DNA of 64,000 bases from Streptomyces sannanensis (GTDB lineage Bacteria > Actinomycetota > Actinomycetes > Streptomycetales > Streptomycetaceae), in contig NZ_BAAAYL010000001.1 in the NCBI RefSeq assembly GCF_039536205.1, forward strand, positions 62,001-126,000, given 5' to 3'. A program made the translations under genes and the position numbers. Below, in pieces: positions 10,328 to 18,619 of this stretch (position 1 is the first letter of the stretch; the number at the start of each line of letters is the position of its first letter). The notes below the pieces were generated by a model. That model made no database searches. It had not been told where the DNA came from and was given only the letters and a program-made list of their open reading frames with translations.

Positions 10328-11089
10328 GTGCCCATTTTCGTCGGAACCTCGGGCTGGCAGTACAAGGACTGGCGCGGCGAGCTCTACCCCGCGGACTGCC
10401 CGCAGCGGCTGTGGCTGGAGGAGTACACGACGCATTTCGCCACCGTCGAGAACAACAACGCCTTCTACCGGCTGCCCACGCCGGAGACCTTCGCCGCCTG
10501 GCGTGACCGCACCCCCGAGGGGTTCCTCATGGCGGTCAAGGCCAGCCGCTATCTGACCCACATCAAGCGGCTGCGCGATCCCGAGGAGCCGGTGGAGCGG
10601 CTGATGCGGCATGCCGCCGGTCTGGGCGACCGGCTGGGGCCCGTACTGCTCCAGCTGCCGCCCACGCTGCGGGCCGATCCCGGGGCCCTGGACGCGGTGC
10701 TCGACTGCTTCCCGTACGGGACCAGGGTGGCCGTCGAGCCGCGGCACGACTCGTGGTGGACGGACGAGGTCCGGGCCGTTCTCGAGAGGCGCGGTGCGGC
10801 ACTGTGCTGGGCGGACCACGACTCCCGGCCGGTCACTCCGCTGTGGCGGACGGCCGACTGGGGCTATGTACGGTTCCACTGCGGCCGGGCCCAGCCCTGG
10901 CCGCGCTACGGGCGGCAGGCGCTCGGCAGCTGGGCCGGGCGCGTCGCCGAGACGTGGTCCGACCGGGCCGATGTGTACGCGTACTTCAACAACGACCCCG
11001 GCGGGGCCGCCGTCCATGACGCAGCCGTCTTCGCACGGGAGGCGGCCGCGAAGGGGCGTACCGTCAGCCGCACGCCTGCGTACGGGTGA
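10328..11089 (+). CDS. DUF72 family protein (TIM-barrel)
   Basis: A 253-residue protein with the DUF72 hallmarks: [21 protein letters not shown] at the start, NNAFYRLP near residue 40, [11 protein letters not shown] mid-way, [11 protein letters not shown], and [16 protein letters not shown] near the end. The GTG at 10328 gives the family-typical start; it lies just after the ALDH remnant, and no strong ribosome site is seen. The family adopts a TIM-barrel fold and its biochemical role is unresolved. Confidence 0.9.
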   Translation: MPIFVGTSGWQYKDWRGELYPADCPQRLWLEEYTTHFATVENNNAFYRLPTPETFAAWRDRTPEGFLMAVKASRYLTHIKRLRDPEEPVERLMRHAAGLGDRLGPVLLQLPPTLRADPGALDAVLDCFPYGTRVAVEPRHDSWWTDEVRAVLERRGAALCWADHDSRPVTPLWRTADWGYVRFHCGRAQPWPRYGRQALGSWAGRVAETWSDRADVYAYFNNDPGGAAVHDAAVFAREAAAKGRTVSRTPAYG

Positions 11090-11172
11090 ACACATGAAGG
11101 CCGTCCGGCCCGGCCCGCGCCCGGAGGGTAGGTCCTGGGTGTTATTCGGCCCACTTCGGAAAGGCGACAGAC

Positions 11173-11574
11173 ATGGCGGACGACGACCTGGGGACACTGC
11201 TCGGCTCTCTGCTCGGCGGCAAACAGGCCGGAGAGGGCACTCTGTTGAGCCACCTGCTCAGCGCCCTCGGGGACAGCGGGCAGGGCGGAGGGAATCCGCT
11301 CCAGGCGCTGATCGAGGAGCTGCAGGACGGCGGTCTGGGTGGGAAGGCCCAGTCCTGGGTGAGCACCGGCCAGAACCAGCCCCTCAGCGGCCCGGAGGTC
11401 GCTCAGGCCTTGCCGTACCAGCTGCTCGACAGTGTCGCGGAGCGGTCCGGGCTCTCCCCGGAGCAGGCCGCGGACCAGCTCGCCGTGGCCCTTCCGCCTG
11501 TGGTCGACAGGCTCACTCCGCAGGGAGAAGTGCCGCAGGGCTCGCTGGAGGATCTGATCAGGCGGCAGCTCTGA
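11173..11574 (+). CDS. YidB-like (DUF937-type) protein
   Basis: A 133-residue acidic protein. The opening MADDDLGTLLGSLLGGKQAG and the motifs GGLGGKAQSWVSTGQNQPLS and GLSPEQAADQLAVALPPVVD are typical of YidB/DUF937 proteins, small helical proteins of unknown function. GGAAAGG lies upstream of the ATG. It stands alone after the DUF72 gene. Confidence 0.8.
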   Translation: MADDDLGTLLGSLLGGKQAGEGTLLSHLLSALGDSGQGGGNPLQALIEELQDGGLGGKAQSWVSTGQNQPLSGPEVAQALPYQLLDSVAERSGLSPEQAADQLAVALPPVVDRLTPQGEVPQGSLEDLIRRQL

Positions 11575-11947
11575 CCGCCGCTGCCCGGCAGAGCCCTGGC
11601 AGCCGACGCGGCGAGGCCGCCGGCGGACTGCTGCGTCGGCGGTGACCTCGGCTGCCGCGAAGCCGGCGAACTCGGACCTGGACGGGCCGGGCAACTCGGG
11701 CACAGGTGACCCCGGGGTGGACGACTCGGAAGCCGACGCCTCCGCGGTGGGGACGACTCGGGGGCCGGCGGCACAGTGGCGGGCGATTCCGGAGCAGGCG
11801 ACTCGGGGCTCGGCGGGCACGTCCCCGATGAATGTCGTCCAGCCTTGATGCCTCGAGCGCTCGTGCTCCGGCACCGCACGGCCCGCAAGCCGACGCGGTT
11901 GGCCCTCCCGGCGGGCGGGGCGTCGGGACGCTGCTTACGGTGGCAGT
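11575..11947. other. 373-base stretch without a supported gene
   Basis: Between the YidB-like and streptophobe genes. It contains irregularly repeated GACTCGG/CTCGGG words and several short frames, none with similarity I recognise or a ribosome site. The right end must hold the streptophobe promoter, since the gene's GTG at 11948 follows a sequence with no clear Shine-Dalgarno. Confidence 0.4.
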
Positions 11948-13246
11948 GTGAGCCAGCACGTATCCGCCGCCCCCGGCTGCGTGACGCGGGCCCTGCACGA
12001 CTGGCGTGACGCTGTTGTGACAGTGCTCGCCGGGATGGCCGCCATGATCGTCATGGCCACGCTCGGCCTGTGGGCCGCGGGGGCGGCAGAGCTTCCCGAT
12101 GCGTCGTTCCCCCGCGTCGTCACGGCCGTGGTCGTGATGGCCGTCGGCGGTTCCGTGGAGCTGTCCGGCGGTGCCGGGTTCTTCGCACAGACCAACGCGG
12201 CCATCGATGCGCTGCCGCTGTCGGTGAGCGTCGCCGGTGCGCTGGTGACCGCCGCCGGCTTCCTGCGGCCGCTGCGGCACCGGGCCGTCGCCGGAACCCC
12301 CGAACTGCTCGGCCGGGTCGCCCGTATCGCACTGCTGTGGCTCGTGGCACTGATCGTCGTGGTGGCCGTGGCCCATCACGAATTCGAGCTCCCGCTGGGC
12401 AACGAGACCGCAAGAACCCTCGCCGAGCCCCTGGGGATCACCCCCACAGCCGGATTCCGCGCCGACATGGCACTCACCCTGGTGTTCGGCCTGCTGTGGC
12501 TGCTGGGCGTGCTCGCCCTCGCGCTCCTCGTCTCACGAAAGGCCCCGCTCCCGGTCCGGCTGGTGCGCCTCCAGGAGCCCGTACGCCCGGTTGCCTTCGC
12601 CGTGGTGGCCCTGCTGCTCGCATACGTCGCGCTGGGCACGGTCGTCGGAGTCGTCGTCGCGGCGACCCACGGCCATCCCGCCGACACCTTCGCAGTGATC
12701 TTCCTGGCGCTGCCCAACATCGCCTGGCTCGCTCTGGGACTGGGGCTGGGCGCCTCGTGGGAGGGAAAGGTGAACTCCCCCATCGGTCTGCCGATGCCGC
12801 GGATCCTGGACCAGGTCCTGCGCGGGTCCGAGACCACCACCCTGAACCTCAGTTCGATGGCCGAGCACGATGCGCGAGTCTGGTGGTTGCCGGTCGTCGC
12901 CGCCGTCCTGCTGCTGGCCGCAGCCTTCGTCATGGTGGTGCGCTCACCGGCCCGGATGCGCCCCTGGCAGCACGCGCTGCATCTCGCGGCGGCACTGGCC
13001 CTCACCATGCTGATGATCTGTCTGGTCACCCGTATCTCCGCGCACTACGGCCTGTCACTGATCGGCATCGGCGACATCGCCGCCTTCGGCGGGGAGGTAT
13101 CGCTGCAGCCTCATCTGTGGACGGCGATCGGACTGGGTGCGCTGTGGGGGCTGGTCGCGGGCTTCCTTGCCGGGCTGGTGGCCTCGCGGGTGCACCGCAA
13201 GGGCGAGGTGGAACGCGGCCAGGACCCCCCTGTCGGAACAGGATGA
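11948..13246 (+). CDS. streptophobe family integral membrane protein
   Basis: A 432-residue, highly hydrophobic protein with about ten predicted membrane segments, for example VTVLAGMAAMIVMATLGLW, VVTAVVVMAVGGSVELSGG and FAVVALLLAYVALGTVVGVV. I recognise the family annotated 'streptophobe', confined to Streptomyces and relatives. Its marks include VELSGGAGFF and LPNIAWLALGLGLGASWEGK. The function is unknown. The start is the GTG at 11948; no neighbour is cotranscribed. Confidence 0.85.
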   Translation: MSQHVSAAPGCVTRALHDWRDAVVTVLAGMAAMIVMATLGLWAAGAAELPDASFPRVVTAVVVMAVGGSVELSGGAGFFAQTNAAIDALPLSVSVAGALVTAAGFLRPLRHRAVAGTPELLGRVARIALLWLVALIVVVAVAHHEFELPLGNETARTLAEPLGITPTAGFRADMALTLVFGLLWLLGVLALALLVSRKAPLPVRLVRLQEPVRPVAFAVVALLLAYVALGTVVGVVVAATHGHPADTFAVIFLALPNIAWLALGLGLGASWEGKVNSPIGLPMPRILDQVLRGSETTTLNLSSMAEHDARVWWLPVVAAVLLLAAAFVMVVRSPARMRPWQHALHLAAALALTMLMICLVTRISAHYGLSLIGIGDIAAFGGEVSLQPHLWTAIGLGALWGLVAGFLAGLVASRVHRKGEVERGQDPPVGTG

Positions 13247-13457
13247 CGCCGGGCACCGGCGTCGGGAACAAGCTCTACGGAAAGGGGGAAACACCGGGAG
13301 TGCCCACCGGGCCGGGGGGCTCGCCATCCTGTGGCAGGCCGACCGCCACTTGCGTCGGGGCGTGTCCGGGGCGCTCGCTGCAGCGCCTCGCAGCGCCGCC
13401 ACGAATGAATTTCATCTTTCCGCCCGGCTTGCCGCCGTGCAAAGCCGACGCCACCGC

Positions 13458-13724
13458 TCAGACCCGGCGTTCGGAAACGATGGCGACCAAGCCGTAGTCG
13501 AGCTCCGAACCGTCGAGGAGAACGGCCTCGACCGTGCGGGTGACCGGATCGATATCGGCCTCGAAGCCATCACCCACGAAGCGTGGATACCCGGAGTTGC
13601 CGGTCTGTCCTGTGGCAGTGACGATGCCGGAGCGGATCGCGGCCTCCGGGGACGGTAGCTCGCCGCGGTCCTTCACATGCCGAGGCACGAGCAGAATCTC
13701 GAAACGCTGCGCCGAAGTGCTCAT
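13458..13724 (-). CDS. small conserved hypothetical protein
   Basis: An 88-residue frame, MSTSAQRFEILLVPRHVKDR ... FVGDGFEADIDPVTRTVEAVLLDGSELDYG. The composition is protein-like (mixed charged and hydrophobic strands) and unlike the surrounding shadow frames. No domain is recognised. There is no useful ribosome site; a TAGCGT six bases before the ATG could be a -10 box of a leaderless transcript, which is inference. It is divergent from the ligase remnant. Confidence 0.5.
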   Translation of the reverse strand: MSTSAQRFEILLVPRHVKDRGELPSPEAAIRSGIVTATGQTGNSGYPRFVGDGFEADIDPVTRTVEAVLLDGSELDYGLVAIVSERRV

Positions 13725-13797
13725 GCCTCGACGCTAAGACACCTCGCGCCCACCGCGCCCGCTGGGCGACGAGGCGGATCGGGGGCACCATGGCGAC

Positions 13798-14456
13798 ATG
13801 CTGCTGGCCGAGATCGCACGCGTGTCGCGGCAGGTCGCCGCCGCGTCGGCGCGCTCGCGCAAGATCTCCCTGCCGGCCGGGCTGTTCGAGTCCGCGCCGG
13901 GTGAGGACATCGCCCTGGTCAATCTCCTATCTGGCCGGCCGGCTGCCGCAGGGGCGGCTGGGCGTCGGCTGGAGTGTGCTGGGCGAGCCCGTTGCGCCGG
14001 CCGGCAGGCCGGCACTGACGGTCACCGACGTGGACGCCGCGCTGAGCGCTCTCGCGGGGGTCGGCGGCGCCGGGGCGCAGGCCGAGCGCAGAAGACGGGT
14101 GCGGGCGCTGTCGGGCGCCGCGACGGCCGGGGAGCAGGAGTTCCTGCTGCGGCTGCTGTCCGGGGAGGTGCGCCAGGGCGCGCTGGACGCCATCGCGCTC
14201 GAGGGCGTCGCCGCGGCCTCGGGTGTCCCGGCCGACGAGCTACGCCGTGCGGTCATGCTGGACGGCTCGCTGCCCCGGGTGGTGCGGGTACGCCCGGAGC
14301 TCGTCGTCGAGATCGCTTATAACGGCCTCCAGCGCTCCCCGCGCTATCCGGCCCGGTGTGACACTGCGCTTCGCCCGCGTGGTGCGGCACCGCCCGGACA
14401 AGGACGCGCGGGAGGCTGACACCATGGATACGGTGCTCGCGTCCCGTGCGGGCTGA
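13798..14456 (+). pseudogene. ATP-dependent DNA ligase with frameshifts and a central deletion
   Basis: The ATG at 13798 opens MLLAEIARVSRQVAAASARS, the start of actinomycete ATP-dependent DNA ligases. Near 13925 the frame shifts by one, and the family text continues as YLAGRLPQGRLGVGWSVLGE through RRAVMLDGSLP. That is joined directly to the C-terminal OB-fold text VVRVRPELVVEIAYNGLQRS. A second shift near 14355 leads to GVTLRFARVVRHRPDK and DTMDTVLA. The nucleotidyltransferase core with the catalytic KxDG lysine (about 250 residues) is gone. It is inactive, and it retains both ends like the P450 and ALDH remnants. Confidence 0.85.
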
Positions 14457-14581
14457 GCACTGCACCGACGCCGGCCGGCACGGAGCAAGGAACAGGGCTG
14501 CGGCTGTGGATCGGTCACGGGCACATGCCGGCCCAGGGGGTGACCCCGCACTTTCGCCCGCGGGGGTGACACGGGCCGTCC

Positions 14582-14752
14582 GTGACTTTGCAGACGAGGG
14601 ACTCGACAAGGCTGATCGCCACGCTCGCCCGGTATCTGCCGAGAGGCGACCTGTACCGACTGGTGGAGCCGGTCGATCTCGTGCAGGCGGACGACCCCGA
14701 CACCACGATCGCCACGATCGAAAAGTTCCCGGTCAAGGTCGGCGGCCTCTGA
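14582..14752 (+). CDS. possible small protein or gene remnant
   Basis: A 56-residue frame from a GTG: MTLQTRDSTRLIATLARYLP, then RGDLYRLVEPVDLVQADDPD and TTIATIEKFPVKVGGL. The composition is protein-like and the stop is followed by a strong terminator, so this could be the true 3' end of a gene. I recognise no family, and no convincing ribosome site precedes the GTG. It may be the tail of another truncated gene. Confidence 0.3.
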   Translation: MTLQTRDSTRLIATLARYLPRGDLYRLVEPVDLVQADDPDTTIATIEKFPVKVGGL

Positions 14753-14784
14753 GGGGCGGATCATCGCCCGCCCGGCCAGGCAAC

Positions 14785-14823
14785 GCGGACGCCCCCCAGC
14801 GCGCTGCTGGGGGGGCGTCCGCG
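14785..14823. terminator. strong hairpin terminator between convergent genes
   Basis: GCGGACGCCCCCCAGC pairs with GCTGGGGGGGCGTCCGC around a short loop (one extra G in the second arm). It sits between the plus-strand frame ending at 14752 and the minus-strand DUF397 gene ending at 14850, so it can serve both directions. There is no U-tract, as is usual in Streptomyces. Confidence 0.8.
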
Positions 14824-14849
14824 TCGTCTCCGCGTGGGGCGAGAACGGC

Positions 14850-15086
14850 TCAGGACAGCAGGAAGTCCGCCTGGCCTGCCTTCGCCCCCTGGATGAACGC
14901 GGTGATCTCGCCGGTGGTGTAGATCAGGACGGGGCCGTCGGGATCGCTCGACTGCCGTACGGCCACCCGGCCGTCGGCCAGCTTCATCGCCTCCAGGCAG
15001 TTGCCGCCGTTGCCGCCGCTCCATGGCTTGTGCCAGCCCTCGGCAGGCAGTTCGGCGGCCGGCATGCCGTTGTATACACGGTCCAT
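14850..15086 (-). CDS. DUF397 domain protein
   Basis: A 78-residue protein with the DUF397 signature: WHKPWSGGNGGNCLEAMKLA, VAVRQSSDPDGPVLIYTTGE and a closing FIQGAKAGQADFL. Its ATG directly follows the TGA of the WhiJ-like gene (TGAATG), so the two are translationally coupled. DUF397 proteins are small partners of WhiJ-type regulators in Streptomyces and often modulate their DNA binding. The family is highly paralogous. Confidence 0.9.
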   Translation of the reverse strand: MDRVYNGMPAAELPAEGWHKPWSGGNGGNCLEAMKLADGRVAVRQSSDPDGPVLIYTTGEITAFIQGAKAGQADFLLS

Positions 15087-15947
15087 TCACAGCTCCTTGC
15101 GGAAATCCCGGAGGATTTCCTTCGTGCGTTGTGCAGTCGCCGCTTGGGCGGCCGTGCGGTCCATGACCTCGAGGTGGGTGGCCACTTCGGTGTGCGCGTC
15201 GAGGTAGACGGCGCCGGTCACGTACTCGCTGTAGACCATGTCGGGGAGTTCCGGCATGGCGAACCGGAAGAGAACGAACGGTCCGTACGTACCGGGGTGG
15301 TGGCCGCTCGCGAACTCCGCGATCTGCAGGGTGACGTTGGACAGTTCGGCGGCGGCCAGCAGCCGGTCGATCTGCGCACGCATGACCGCTGCGCCGCCCA
15401 CCGGGCGGCGCAGCACGGTCTCGTCCATCACGGCCCAGAAGCGCGGGGCGTCGGGCCGGGTGAGCAGGTCCTGGCGCTGCATGCGCAGGGCCACGTGCCG
15501 TTCGATGTCAGCGGTCCGGGTCCGTCCCAGCGCTCCGGCCCGCATGACGCCGAGGGCGTAGTCCTCGGTCTGCAGCAGTCCCGGCACGAAGTGCGGTTCG
15601 TACGTCCTGATGAGCGAGGCCGCGCCCTCCAGGCTGACGTACATGCTGAACCAGTCCGGCAGGATGTCGTGGAAACGCTGCCACCAGCCGGGCTTGTTGG
15701 CCTCGTCCACGAGGGTGATGAAGGCCTCGATCTCCTCGCCGGTGGACCCGTACGCCTGCAACAGCAGCTGCACATAGGGGACTTTGAGCGCGACCTCGGC
15801 GGTCTCCATGCGGCGGACCGTGGCCGGGGCGACATGGAGCACCCTGGCGGCCTCGTCGCGCTTCAGCCCCGCCTTCTCGCGCAGGTCCTGCAGCCGTCGG
15901 CCGAGTACGACCTGGCCCACGGTCGGCGCTGACCTCGGTTCACTCAC
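15087..15947 (-). CDS. WhiJ-like helix-turn-helix regulator (XRE + DUF5753)
   Basis: A 286-residue protein. Residues 10-70 hold an XRE helix-turn-helix (LGRRLQDLREKAGLKRDEAA, RVLHVAPATVRRMET). The rest matches DUF5753: SLIRTYEPHFVPGLLQTEDY, RQDLLTRPDAPRFWAVMDET, and EYVTGAVYLD near the end. The start is the GTG at 15947 (GGGAGG six bases upstream) rather than 24 codons earlier. With the DUF397 gene downstream and the divergent anti-sigma-like ATPase, this forms an abaA-like regulatory triad of the sort that governs development and secondary metabolism. Confidence 0.9.
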   Translation of the reverse strand: MSEPRSAPTVGQVVLGRRLQDLREKAGLKRDEAARVLHVAPATVRRMETAEVALKVPYVQLLLQAYGSTGEEIEAFITLVDEANKPGWWQRFHDILPDWFSMYVSLEGAASLIRTYEPHFVPGLLQTEDYALGVMRAGALGRTRTADIERHVALRMQRQDLLTRPDAPRFWAVMDETVLRRPVGGAAVMRAQIDRLLAAAELSNVTLQIAEFASGHHPGTYGPFVLFRFAMPELPDMVYSEYVTGAVYLDAHTEVATHLEVMDRTAAQAATAQRTKEILRDFRKEL

Positions 15948-16180
15948 GTCTGCCTCCCGGGACTGTGTACTGCGGGCAGTGTGCCATGCGGAAACAGACT
16001 GACACACTGCACTCTGCACTTTTCATAGTGGCTCTTGCTAAGTGAATCGAATGGGGCCATAGTTGTCGCTCGTGAACCAGTTCACACGACTGCGGTGCCC
16101 GCTGCGGCCCGCGGCCCACCTGTGCGCGGACGCCTGCGGCACGTCCTACGGCGCATGTCCCCCATCGTTAGGAATGCGTC

Positions 16181-16624
16181 GTGGTCCTCAGTAACGCGAT
16201 GACGTCCCACCAGGCCGGCCTGCGGCCTCCACCCGGCACGGACCGGTACCGATTCGAACTTCCGGCGCGCCCCGACGCCGTCTCCCGGGCCAGACGTCTG
16301 ACGTGCGGCCGGCTCGACAGCTGGGCCGTGGGCGACGAGACCCGCGGCACCGCGGCGCTGGTGGTCTCGGAACTGTTCACCAATGCGGTCATGCACACGG
16401 CCAGCGCGCGGATCGTCTGCGAACTGCGGCACAGCGATACCGGCATCCGTATAGCGGTACAGGACGAGGGTTTTGAACCCGGCGGCCCCAAGGTGTGCGA
16501 GACGCCGGAGGACGAGAACGGCCGCGGGCTGCTGCTGGTCGCCGCCGTCAGCACGTCCTGGGGCTCCCAGATGGCCGCCGGCGGTGCGGGCCGCGTCGTC
16601 TGGGCACAACTGCCGCACGCCTGA
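16181..16624 (+). CDS. ATP-binding RsbW-like anti-sigma regulatory protein
   Basis: A 147-residue GHKL ATPase-domain protein. The N box is VVSELFTNAVMH (Glu and Asn for Mg-ATP), the G1 box IAVQDEGFEPGG and the G2 box ENGRGLLLVAA. Such single-domain proteins are serine kinases or anti-sigma-like regulators. It is divergent from the WhiJ/DUF397 pair across about 230 bases that must hold both promoters. The start is probably the GTG at 16181; an ATG seven codons in is possible. Confidence 0.88.
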   Translation: MVLSNAMTSHQAGLRPPPGTDRYRFELPARPDAVSRARRLTCGRLDSWAVGDETRGTAALVVSELFTNAVMHTASARIVCELRHSDTGIRIAVQDEGFEPGGPKVCETPEDENGRGLLLVAAVSTSWGSQMAAGGAGRVVWAQLPHA

Positions 16625-16705
16625 GACCGGGGGTGCGGCCCGCCGCGCTGCGGCCGGCGGACATCGCGCCCCCGGAGAGCGCAGCCATGCCCGGGCGAGC
16701 TCCGG

Positions 16706-17311
16706 TCACCCGACCGAGTCCAGAAGCCGGGCCGCATGGAGCCGTCCGGCGTACTCGACGAGCCGGATGAGCACCTCCTTGCCCGAGTCACGGTCACGGG
16801 CGTCGCACAACACCACCGGTGTGCCATGGTCCAGGTCCAGGGCTCGGGAGACCTCATGGGCTCCGTAAGTCCTGGCCCTCGGGAAACAGTTGACCGCGAC
16901 GACGAACGGGATGCGGCGGTGCTCGAAGTAGTCCACCGCCGGGAAACAGTCTTCGAGGCGCCGGGTGTCGGCCAGGACTACCGCGCCGAGGGCGCCCTGG
17001 GACAACTCGTCCCACAGGAACCAGAAGCGGTCCTGGCCCGGGGTGCCGAACAGATAGAGAGCCAGGCCGGAGCGAATGGTGATACGGCCGAAGTCCATGG
17101 CCACGGTGGTGGTGGTCTTCCGGTCGACGCCGACGGTGTCGTCCACCGTCCGGCCCGCCTCGCTGAGCCGCTCCTCGGTGCGCAGGGGGCGTATCTCGCT
17201 GACCGATCCGACCAGGGTGGTCTTGCCCACGCCGAACCCGCCCGCGACAAGGATCTTCAGAGCGAGGGCGATACCGGGTTCTTCGGCCAACTCGGAGTGC
17301 TCGGTTGCCAT
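16706..17311 (-). CDS. CvnD-like small GTPase (orphan conservon D)
   Basis: A 201-residue GTPase of the MglA/CvnD type. The P-loop is GGFGVGKTTLVGSVSEI, DTVGVDRKTTTTVAMDFGRI covers the switch region, YLFGTPGQDRFWFLWDEL is the G3 region, and VAVNCFP stands at the NKxD position in altered form. In conservons the D gene normally follows cvnA-B-C as one operon. Here it stands alone, while a cvnABC set without D lies 10 kb away at 26738-30161. It could serve that set or another conservon. Confidence 0.88.
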   Translation of the reverse strand: MATEHSELAEEPGIALALKILVAGGFGVGKTTLVGSVSEIRPLRTEERLSEAGRTVDDTVGVDRKTTTTVAMDFGRITIRSGLALYLFGTPGQDRFWFLWDELSQGALGAVVLADTRRLEDCFPAVDYFEHRRIPFVVAVNCFPRARTYGAHEVSRALDLDHGTPVVLCDARDRDSGKEVLIRLVEYAGRLHAARLLDSVG

Positions 17312-17523
17312 CGATCACTTCTCTCAGGAGCATGAGTACGAAGCCTGCATCATGGCAAAACGGGCCCCACACCGAGGGCTGAGAGCGCACTTTGAGCATT
17401 GTGATCGCACCAGGCCCATTTGACGGCCATTCGGGTACACAATTCGATACCGGAATGGCGTAATAAACAGGCGTCGGGTCAGCAGATGTGGCGAGCGGAG
17501 TTGATCGCCCATAACTTCGGCTC

Positions 17524-18585
17524 ATGACGACACAACAGATCAAGTACCTCGGATGCATCGCAGCCGTCGTGGCATCGGGGCTGGCTTGCGCCCCGCCGGC
17601 CGCCGCCGGGACGCGTCACGTAGTGCATCCGGGGCAATCGATCCAGAAAGCGGTGGAAGCCGCTCAGCCGGGAGACACCATTGTCGTCTCGCCCGGGACC
17701 TACCGTGAGAGCGTGCTGATCACCAAGTCGAACCTTACCCTGCGCGGCGCGGGCGAGCAGACCGTGATCAGGCCGGCGGCCGTGCCCGCCGTGAATGCCT
17801 GCGCACAGAAGGGCAACGGAATCTGTGTCACGGGAACGGACGCGCACCCCGTCGAGCGTGTGACCGTCCGGGGGCTGAAACTGACCGGCTTCACGAAGAA
17901 CGGCGTCTGGGCAACGCGGACCGACGAGCTGACCGTCAGGGAGGTGACCGCCGAGAAGAACGGTCAGTGGGGCATCGCCGAGGAGAGGTCCACCCGCAGC
18001 GTTTTCCGGGGCAACATCGCCCGGGACAACGCCGAGTCGGGCCTCTTCGTCTCCAACACGGTCGACACGGAAGCCGGCGCCACGGACACCCTGGGGACGG
18101 AGATCAGGGACAACCAGCTCCTGGGCAACCGCATCGGCGCCACGATCAGGCGCGTCAGAAACCTCACCGTGAAGGACAACATCTTCAGCGCCAACTGCGC
18201 GGGGGTGTTCGTCGTGGGAGACGAATCCCTGCCGCGGGCCGGATCGATGATTATCCGCGGCAACACCGTCAGCAAGAACAACAAGTACTGCGCGGCCACC
18301 CCACGGCTCCCGGACATGCAGGGGGCCGGAATCGTCCTCACCGGCACGACGGACACGCTCGTGGAGTCGAATGTGATCCAGAGCAACGTGGGATCCACCC
18401 CCTTCTCCGGCGGGGTCGTGCTGTTCAAGAGCTTCGTGGGCGCCGTCAACGAGCGCAATGTCATTCGCGACAACGTGCTGACGGGAAACACGACAGCAGA
18501 CCTGGCCGTCAGGGAAACCGGAACGCACAACAACAAGTTCAACGGCAATGTGTGCACGCGTTCCGAGCCGGCCGGACTGTGCTGA
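17524..18585 (+). CDS. secreted right-handed parallel beta-helix protein
   Basis: A 353-residue protein. Residues 1-28 are a Sec signal peptide (basic start, CIAAVVASGLACAPPAAAG, cleavage near AAA-G). After HVVHPGQSIQKAVEAAQPGD come many N-x-x-x-x-N/G-I repeats, such as NGVWATRTDELTV, NGQWGIAEE and ENVIRDNVLTGN. These build a pectate-lyase/NosD-like beta-helix, which usually binds or cleaves polysaccharide. A TAACTT six bases before the ATG and the lack of a ribosome site suggest a leaderless message. It lies 34 bases upstream of the O-methyltransferase gene on the same strand. Confidence 0.8.
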   Translation: MTTQQIKYLGCIAAVVASGLACAPPAAAGTRHVVHPGQSIQKAVEAAQPGDTIVVSPGTYRESVLITKSNLTLRGAGEQTVIRPAAVPAVNACAQKGNGICVTGTDAHPVERVTVRGLKLTGFTKNGVWATRTDELTVREVTAEKNGQWGIAEERSTRSVFRGNIARDNAESGLFVSNTVDTEAGATDTLGTEIRDNQLLGNRIGATIRRVRNLTVKDNIFSANCAGVFVVGDESLPRAGSMIIRGNTVSKNNKYCAATPRLPDMQGAGIVLTGTTDTLVESNVIQSNVGSTPFSGGVVLFKSFVGAVNERNVIRDNVLTGNTTADLAVRETGTHNNKFNGNVCTRSEPAGLC

Positions 18586-18619
18586 CCGGCATCTGCACTC
18601 AAGAGAATCGAGGCCGTAA

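Noticed and set aside
11642..11848. 68-codon frame with GDPGVDDSEADAS-type sequence
   Set aside because: There is no ribosome site, no similarity and low complexity; it is probably a product of the repeated CTCGGG words.
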